Origin: Conus ventricosus
Taxonomy: Eukaryota; Mollusca; Gastropoda; Neogastropoda; Conidae
Direction of reading: 5' to 3'
Length of the DNA stretch: 64,000 bases
Assembly (NCBI GenBank): GCA_018398815.1
Contig: CM031604.1
Span: 50,975,042-51,039,041, forward strand
This document shows positions 58,215 through 64,000 of the stretch, piece by piece (within the stretch, counting starts at the first letter, position 1; each line of letters begins with the position of its first letter). Position numbers and translations under genes: made by a program. The notes below the pieces were generated by a model, which was not told where the DNA came from, did no database searches, and saw nothing but the letters and a program-made list of their open reading frames with translations.

Positions 58215-59066
58215 CTACGGGGAGGAAACACAGACAGAGAAGCATGTCAGTGGTCTGTGAAACAAATAGGTGTATTTAAAACCCTTACAAGCAAAAAGGA
58301 AAAAGTGTAAGAGAGAAAGAAAGACAGAGAGTGTATGTGTGTGTGAGTGCATGTGCATGAGTGTGTGAGAGAGTGTATGTGTGCTGCTCATTGCGCTCTG
58401 CCCATATACAGCCACAAGCGACATTCTGTCAGAGCTTCAGCTCATTTTCTCTTTATCAGCATACTCGGAACTGGATTTTACATCGCACCATCAAGAAACT
58501 TCATTCCTCAGGCATTTGAAGGGAATGATCGAACATATCTGATTCTGTCTAGGAAGGTGAACCATGCACAGAATTTGTGGAAGACAAAAAAACAAAAAAC
58601 AAAAACACACACACACAAAATAAGGTGTAATGATGTAGAACAAATACTGAAGCAGTGTGTAGGCATAAATCTGATATCCTTTTTTCTGTCAATTACACCT
58701 TTCTGTCAATTACACCTTAAATCTGCTGCACACCAAGTTTACCAACCACTCTACACACTGAACAGCTTATTTCCATACCAAACATGTTCATTTGCAGTTA
58801 CTTGTGATTTTGTACGGCAAGAATCCTTTGCAAAATATCTAGTGATGTATGCCAAAATCTATGATTATGCACACACACACACACAGAGTCGAGCAAACTA
58901 TCAAACATACATGTCACATGCATACTGTGCACTCTTACAAGGAGACCCACATACACAGACTCACACATGCAGACGCACACATGCAGACAGCACACACATA
59001 CATGTACACACATATCAGTATCACATATCGTCTCTCCCTTCCTCTCTTCCTTCCCCTCCCCCCCCT

Positions 59067-59093
59067 CCCCCCCCCCCCCCCCCCCCCCCCCCC
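59067..59093. repeat. poly-C tract next to an EPG5 donor
   Basis: Twenty-seven C on the + strand. On the transcribed strand it is a G run that begins eight bases after the exon 6/intron boundary (GAG then GTAGCTTG then G27). Confidence 0.95.
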
Positions 59094-59100
59094 AAGCTAC

Positions 59101-59255
59101 CTCTTGGATGGAGAGAGGTAGGGTGCTGCAGGCCTGCACGTAGGACACAGAGAACACCTTGGGGACAGCACCTCCCTCTGAGCCCTGGGCAGGGGCACAG
59201 CACTCCATCAGAAACATCTCCCAGCACCGGGTGTGCAGCGCTTCGTTGCTGGACC
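59101..59255 (-). CDS. EPG5: EPG5 exon 6
   Basis: Phase 1 entry after TGTGTGCAG. SSNEALHTRCWEMFLMECCA matches the 'SSAEQLLSPECWKATL' block; the exon continues with KVFSVSYVQACSTLPLSIQE and exits in phase 0 (GAG then GTAGCT). Intact frame. Confidence 0.93.
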
Positions 59256-59606
59256 CTGCACACAGGCAGCCAACCATCATTCTTCCTAGTCCTGTCCCGT
59301 GAACCAGACTGCTGTTGCTACTGCTGCAGTGACTGCAGTGGGAACTGTCGTTTCAAAGGCAGGGTTTTATGTAAATCCAGATCATTGAGAACATGAGAAA
59401 ACAATGAAAGACCGTGTTGTGTGCATGTGATATACTGAATTACAGTGCAGATGATTTCAAGTTGTTTGGATGAGTTTTACCTATATCCAAGCAGCATGGT
59501 AACCAACAACCACAGCTTGTTTTCTGTTACACACACTCTCTGTCTCTCAATAAAACAATCTCTTTCTCTCTCAATCTAAAAACAAACTTTCTCTCTCAAT
59601 CTCAAT

Positions 59607-59609
59607 CTT

Positions 59610-59669
<60 letters not shown>
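59607..59669. repeat. (CA)n microsatellite
   Basis: About 60 bases of pure (CA)n in an EPG5 intron. Confidence 0.95.
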
Positions 59670-59671
<2 letters not shown>

Positions 59672-59785
59672 ATGATCACAATCACATGCTCTTCCATTCT
59701 ACCTATCTACACACACAACCACTTGCACTGAAAAAGTGACTATTACCCTCACGCCTGCACTGTGTGGCACAGCGGTACCACTGAC

Positions 59786-59867
59786 CTTGCAACAGAAGAA
59801 CCAGGACAGAGGACAGGTTGGCAGGGAACTGGTGCTTCACCACACATCGCAGGTGAGTCAGGTACAG
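59786..59867 (-). CDS. EPG5: EPG5 exon 5
   Basis: Phase 0 entry after TTGTGTGTGCAG. It encodes LYLTHLRCVVKHQFPANLS and SVLVLLLQ, matching the YQFPDQYSDILRLLMQ block of the family. Exits in phase 1 (TGCAAG then GTCAGT). Intact frame. Confidence 0.93.
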
Positions 59868-60047
59868 CTGCACACACAATACTATGGTCATAGGGAGGGA
59901 CAAATCGGAACTTTTCACTTTCTTCTCTCACATACACATTTGTCATGCACTCATAAAACAAGAGAAAGACAGACAGAGGAACAGAGACAAAGAGAAACAG
60001 AGATGGGGAGAGGCTTCACCCAATTTCTTTTAGGTTCTTTTTCTTGC

Positions 60048-60260
60048 CAACCATGTCTAAATACTTTGGGGCATGCATAGAGTGTCAAATAGTAAATAAG
60101 AACAAAAGCAAAAAAACCAACCTATGTTTGATACAGAATTCAGAGAGAAAAACAACATCAACCATGTCTAAATATTTTGGGGTATGCACAGAGTGTCAAA
60201 TGGTAAGTAAGAAATATAAAGTTACGCTTCATTTTGAATTCAGAGAGAAAAACAACCAAC
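60048..60260. repeat. ~111-bp direct repeat pair
   Basis: CAACCATGTCTAAATA(C/T)TTTGG through GAATTCAGAGAGAAAAACAAC occurs twice in tandem with moderate divergence, in an EPG5 intron. Non-coding. Confidence 0.8.
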
Positions 60261-60320
60261 ATCTTAAATCAAAGAGAAACTGAGGCTGATACTGAAAGAA
60301 GAGAGAGAGAGACAAACAAG

Positions 60321-60497
60321 GACTCACATCAAAGAGAAATTGTGTCTGGTGCACAGTGAAGAGAAACAACGGAGGACTCACATCAAAGAGACCGTTGTGT
60401 TTGGTGCACAGTGGAGAGAGACAAACAAGGACTCACATCAAAGAGACGTTGTGTTTGGTGCACAGTGAAGAGAAACAACGGAGGACTCACATCAAAC
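60321..60497. repeat. ~53-bp minisatellite containing a splice donor copy
   Basis: Four copies of GGACTCACATCAAA (near 60320, 60374, 60429 and 60483), each followed by GAGA-x-GTTGTGTTTGGTGCAC-type spacer. The last copy is the real exon 4 boundary. On the - strand each reads TTTGAT then GTGAGTCC, so three cryptic donors lie downstream of the true one. Confidence 0.9.
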
Positions 60498-60622
60498 ACC
60501 AGTTTACTGCCAGCAGAGGGCTCTGCTCCACATGACATCAGCGCCGAACCCAGGATCTCCAGAAAGCGCTTCCTGTCGTCTGCAGGGGGCCGGATCTCCT
60601 CTAGCCATGCTTGGACATCAAA
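60491..60622 (-). CDS. EPG5: EPG5 exon 4
   Basis: Phase 0 entry after GGGTTGTCAG. FDVQAWLEEIRPPADDRKRF and LEILGSALMSCGAEPS align with FDLKQWLSATKPPLSDRTRL of human EPG5; the exon ends GSKLVFD at the donor GTGAGT. Intact frame. Confidence 0.95.
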
Positions 60623-60856
60623 CTGACAACCCACACATCACAACACAGTTTGCAACACACTTGTTACGGAAAACAACAATGGGGCAAAAGAACATCTGTG
60701 TCTGATCTAAACGCATGAGAACATCTCTCATGCACATGTTTGCATGTGTGTGTGCCTGACTGCTGGTGAAAGAAGTCTTACAAAATATGAGCTGCATTTT
60801 CTTCCATTGTTCATGCAGTACTTAGAAACAGTCTATCTGTCTCGAGAGTCACTAAT

Positions 60857-61703
60857 TTTTTTTTGCTGTCCCAACCTCTGCGCCACCTCAGAGGCAGTGC
60901 ACCCACGCCGCTCATTCCGACACCCCGTCCACAACCACAGCCCGGTCGGCCCCGCCGCAGCCCCAGCACCGGCAATCCACAGGGAGCAGCCAATGTCAAG
61001 TCGTCAAGAGGCAACCCACCGGAGGAGACACTGCACTGCTGCCGAGTCACTTCGATGGTGTTCAGTGGCGCCTGTTCTGATCTAACATACGCAGGACACC
61101 ACCTACTAAGCCCCCTACTCACGACAATAATTGCTTAGTCATGGAGCCGGCGTGAGTGAGCTCTCCCTCCGGAGGGCGTCACCACGTCTGTCCAACGACA
61201 GCCCCCATAGACTCGCCGATACTGGTGACCCCGACGGAACCAAACCAAGGCCATAGACGTGGAGAGAACATCGAAACTGAGATCACCATGAGAGCAGGGC
61301 ATGAAGGGCCACAGAATTTGAGACTTTTTTTTTTTTAATGCTGATCGATGAGAATGAGGATGATTAAGATGATGCTACGGATTTCCATTTCGGTCTGAGA
61401 CGACATGACAGGGCTGTACTCTACACTTCCTTTCATAATATATCCCGGCGTCAACCAGGCCCGAGAGATACAGGCACCTGCAGTGTTGGTCAAGAAATTT
61501 GAGCAGCACTCTCAGAAACGCATCCATTAAGTGGATGAAACTCGACTGTGTGGTCCCAGTCTCCCCAACTGAGTCCGCAGCAAACTCAACTCTGGGTAGG
61601 AGCCAGTCAGGGCAAAAAAACCCACATGACTCTGATGGGATTCGAACCAATGTCCTCCCAGCCGGGAGTCCACAACGCTAACCACTTCGCCACGGCGGCT
61701 TGT
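60857..61703 (-). mobile_element. full-length composite SINE, family A, with target-site duplication
   Basis: The insertion is flanked by GAGTCACTAAT at 60846-60856 and 61704-61714. On the - strand it starts with a tRNA-like head (A box region GTGGCGAAGTGGTTAGCG; perfect B box GGTTCGAATCC at 61638-61648). An A-rich internal stretch (T-run 61326-61337 on +) and a second module follow, and it ends in poly-A (T-run from about 60855 on +). At 847 bases it is very long for a SINE, and the internal A-run suggests a fusion of two elements. Partial copies lie at 19338 and 55325. Confidence 0.88.
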
Positions 61704-61812
61704 GAGTCACTAATATTTCCCACATGGTCTGTTTACTTTCCACCCATCCAGGTACAAAACCGACCTTTCCTCATACACCACCAACCAACATGAAGAATGC
61801 TTACAATACACT

Positions 61813-62454
61813 CAGGGTTCCCCAAATTTTTTTGAAATTCACTTACCCACGGGAAAGTTAGAAACAGGTTTTAACTTACCCGGCACAAAATCAACTTTCC
61901 CTGACCCCTCGACAACAAAACCACACACAAGCACCAGCAGTTGAAAAATAAAAGTCCATTTTTTCAGTTGGTTCGACTTCCTCTTCTGAAGCAAATGCTA
62001 GAACAGTTACACTTTTGCTGAGGAAACGCTACAGCCAGTTTCAGTTCTCGACCACAAAACCACACACATGACAAGCACCAATCTTCTTTTGCTTGGTGTC
62101 TTTTGTGGGCGCTGCACTCCCATCTTTCTTAGAAGATGTAAAACCAAAGCCAAACAACGCCATCGTGATCGCACGCTGATGCAGACAATTCTAAGAAACG
62201 TGCGACCATTTCTCCAATAGACCAATAGGATCGCGCAAAACTGACCCCACTAGAGTCAACCAATGGCAGCTTTCGACAGATTGCGTCGCCGGTAGGAAGG
62301 GAAACTACTCTTTTGGTTTGAGCAGACGACGTTTTAGTCACAGCACACTTTGATTCTGAACTTACCACGGGAAAGTACCTTACGGACTTTAGCTTACCCA
62401 AGCGGTTTTTCTACTTTCCCCGGGTCACGGGAAAATGGTATTTGGGGAACCCTG
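61813..62454. mobile_element. MITE-like DNA element with perfect 15-bp inverted ends
   Basis: CAGGGTTCCCCAAAT at 61813 is exactly inverted at 62440-62454. ACACT flanks both ends, a candidate 5-bp target duplication. Subterminal repeats of the type TTACCC-ACGGGAAAGT are present at both ends. A - strand frame (GKLKSVRYFPVVSSESKCAV and on) may be the remnant of a transposase N-terminus. The end motif resembles hAT elements such as the one at 40836-45958. It lies in an EPG5 intron. Confidence 0.85.
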
Positions 62455-62658
62455 ACACTCCTTTTCACATCTGTCTTTGAAGCAGTCATTGCAGAACAAA
62501 TACTGCATCACACTTCACCCACCACGCCTTTCCGGGGTTCAAACCAGCAACCGCTCATAGTGGAGAGTTCAGAGCTGTCCGTACCATCTGGCCTGTCAGA
62601 GAGCCAGCAGGGGTTGGAAAGCAATCAGCCATCATGCACCCAGCTCTGAGGGCCTCAC

Positions 62659-62853
62659 CTTGGTGAGCAGCATGAAGACCAGGTTGAGGTTCTGCTGCTG
62701 TAGGGCGGTGATGAGCTGTTCGTACATGGACAGGAAGTTCTGGGGGGCGTTGTTGGGCACAAAGTGAGGGGACACCATGCCGGCCAGGCCCGGGTTGTCC
62801 AGGCAGAACTGCAGAAGCAGGGGTGTCTGTGAGGGCGAGCTGGACACAAATTC
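62659..62853 (-). CDS. EPG5: EPG5 exon 3
   Basis: Phase 0 entry after TATCTGTCCGCAG and phase 0 exit (ACCAAG then GTGAGG). It encodes LAGMVSPHFVPNNAPQNFLS and MYEQLITALQQQNLNLVFML, nearly superimposable on LLSPFFTPNAAPAEFIQLYE and the IFMLLTKF block of human EPG5. Intact frame of 65 residues. Confidence 0.96.
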
Positions 62854-63326
62854 CTGCGGACAGATAAAATACAAACTGAGTCGGGGTGACCCAGCTCTTG
62901 CAAAGAGTGGCTCTGTTTGCCACAGATGCTTTGCAGACAAACTTGGGACTAAGGCAGAGTGGAGACTTGTTTTCGCCACTGTTCACTTTCTAGTTACTGT
63001 GTAGTATTAATCATCATCTGAAACTCCCAACTGCAAGGATGCCTCCTGTGGTAACTAAGCCTAACACTAGTGCTGGAATATGAAAAGAATATTACGAAAT
63101 ATCGTATAATACTAACAAAAGAAAAATAAACAAATTCTGATCAATCATTACTATGCAAAGCACTGAACATTTTTTTTAAGCCTATGTTTTTTTATATGCT
63201 TGATAAAGGATTTATAAATAGACCGAAAAGTTGCAATATGCTTATCAAGTGTAGGTGGTTTTTGCTGTTCAAACTTTTTTTTTCCTTCAACAAAATTCTC
63301 AACACCCAAATCCAAAAACAACCCAC

Positions 63327-63495
63327 CTGGCCAAGAATTTCCACGCAGGAGGCAAAGAACTGCTTTGTTGGGGGGTAGAAGTTGGTCTCCTCGCACACCT
63401 GTATGGTGAGGTGGAAGAAGAGGGTGCACGCCACGTCACACAGCACCGCTCGTCTGCTGGGATCCGTGGTCGTCTGAGACAGCTTGATCAGCAAT
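63327..63495 (-). CDS. EPG5: EPG5 exon 2
   Basis: Phase 2 entry after ACAAATTGCAG. It encodes LLIKLSQTTTDPSRRAVLCD, then VCEETNFYPPTKQFFASCVE and ILGQ, matching the HPPTRQFFTSCIEILGQ signature of EPG5. Phase 0 exit (CAG then GTGGGT). Intact frame. Confidence 0.95.
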
Positions 63496-63690
63496 CTGCA
63501 ATTTGTACACAGGTCTTGTCAGTTACCAGGTCTATCAGCAGTCATTTCAATTCCTTGTCCTATATTGTTTTGCCCATGCCGTTTTCTGCTCCAGTTCTTG
63601 AACAGAAAAAAAAAAAGAATTTACTGTAAGGAGAGGACGAAGGGAATTGCATATCAACCAAACTGAAGAATTAGTGTCTGTGTATCTGTC

Positions 63691-63692
<2 letters not shown>

Positions 63693-63736
<44 letters not shown>

Positions 63737-63751
63737 TGTGTGTGTGTGTGT
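63693..63751. repeat. (GT)n microsatellite
   Basis: About 58 bases of (GT)n with one GG slip, in the first visible EPG5 intron. Confidence 0.95.
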
Positions 63752-63867
63752 GTCTGTGAGTGCGTATATGTGTGTACATAAGCACACATCTCTCTGTGTC
63801 TGACAATGTCTCTCTTTGTGTATGTGTGTGTTTGTTTTTTTCATTGTTGTGTTCTGCACTGACTCAC

Positions 63868-64000
63868 GTGATGGCATTTTCCACATGAACGGCAGCGATG
63901 CAGACATTCTGAGGTGGAGGCAGCACAGATTCTATGATCAGCTGTTTGTACTCTGCTCTGTTCTCGTCCATCTTTCTCTGCACCACTGGGTTCACTTCAC
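63868..64000 (-). CDS. EPG5: EPG5 exon 1 of the visible part (continues beyond the window)
   Basis: Reads EVNPVVQRKMDENRAEYKQL, then SVLPPPQNVCIAAVHVENAI, matching the NIVEAAVHAENLITAL block of human EPG5. It exits at CATCAC then GTGAGT, phase 2, consistent with exon 2. The 5' end is cut by the window edge. Confidence 0.93.

Larger units (their letters stand above)
39536..64000 (-). other. EPG5: gene span: EPG5, 3' third (16 exons; 5' part outside window)
   Basis: Sixteen consecutive - strand exons reproduce the C-terminal third of EPG5 in order, ending at a stop that matches the family's C-terminus. EPG5 (about 2,580 residues in humans) is a RAB7 effector that tethers autophagosomes to late endosomes/lysosomes; loss causes Vici syndrome. 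Splice phases agree across the chain. Exons 7 and 9-13 carry small frame breaks inside homologous sequence while the others are clean. The two largest introns (40489-46133 and 46384-52106) are filled with transposons and tandem arrays. The kelch-like gene is convergent on the other strand, about 10.8 kb away. Confidence 0.93.

Noticed and set aside
58347..59396. 349-codon + strand frame opposite EPG5
   Set aside because: Antisense shadow running through an EPG5 intron, a poly-C tract (read as poly-Pro) and exon 6; EPG5 homology on the other strand explains the region.
61636..61703. tRNA gene on the - strand with a perfect B box
   Set aside because: It is the head of the 847-bp SINE with target-site duplications, not a free-standing tRNA gene.
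39536..64000. NUP188 or another large helical-repeat protein as identity of the - strand gene
   Set aside because: The QFFASCVEILGQ, FMLLTKFDV-x-WL and KRSPLS-x-FR blocks match EPG5 in order, with a matching C-terminal stop; none of these fit NUP188.

Overview
The window is nuclear DNA from an animal. The two protein genes have many short exons with GT-AG introns, the gaps hold CR1/jockey-type LINEs, tRNA-headed SINEs and hAT and piggyBac remnants, and (CA)n, (GA)n and poly-G tracts are very common. The repeat style and the divergence of the proteins suggest a marine invertebrate, most likely a lophotrochozoan such as a gastropod mollusc. That placement is inference; no species marker was seen.

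Left half (about 0.9-28.7 kb, + strand): a kelch-like (KLHL/BTB-BACK-kelch) gene. A first coding exon (926-1399) follows two CRE-type sites. Next come a BTB exon (5000-5292, frame broken), two BACK exons (6023-6249, 9908-10110) and five exons for a six-bladed kelch propeller (22897-28688). Between the BACK and kelch exons lies a Ser/Gln-rich coding block (13809-17421). Its splice phases fit inclusion in the same gene through a candidate exon at 10432-10646, but in-frame stops and frame changes leave that open. KLHL proteins typically act as substrate adaptors of CUL3 ubiquitin ligases.

Middle (28.7-39.5 kb): intergenic. It holds long pyrimidine-rich then purine-rich strands, a 5'-truncated LINE (about 32.08-33.64 kb), a 35-bp minisatellite and a 95-bp duplicated segment.

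Right half (39.5-64 kb, - strand): the last third of EPG5, the RAB7 effector that tethers autophagosomes to late endosomes and lysosomes. Sixteen consecutive exons are visible; the 5' part continues past the window edge. Two introns of about 5.7 kb act as repeat sinks. One contains an hAT element with both ends recognisable, itself hit by piggyBac and LINE insertions. The other holds a 26-bp and a 47-bp tandem array, the second interrupted by another hAT relic. The two genes are convergent (tail to tail).

Six of the sixteen EPG5 exons and the BTB exon carry small frame breaks inside clearly homologous protein, while neighbouring exons are clean. Residual indel errors in the assembly are the simplest explanation, with real decay as the alternative. 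I found no bacterial-style system, CRISPR array or wholly new machinery. The most unusual items are the large Ser/Gln-rich block in the kelch locus, an 847-bp composite SINE with perfect target-site duplications, an inverted-repeat element ending 10 bases before a kelch splice acceptor, and an intronic minisatellite that copies an EPG5 splice donor.
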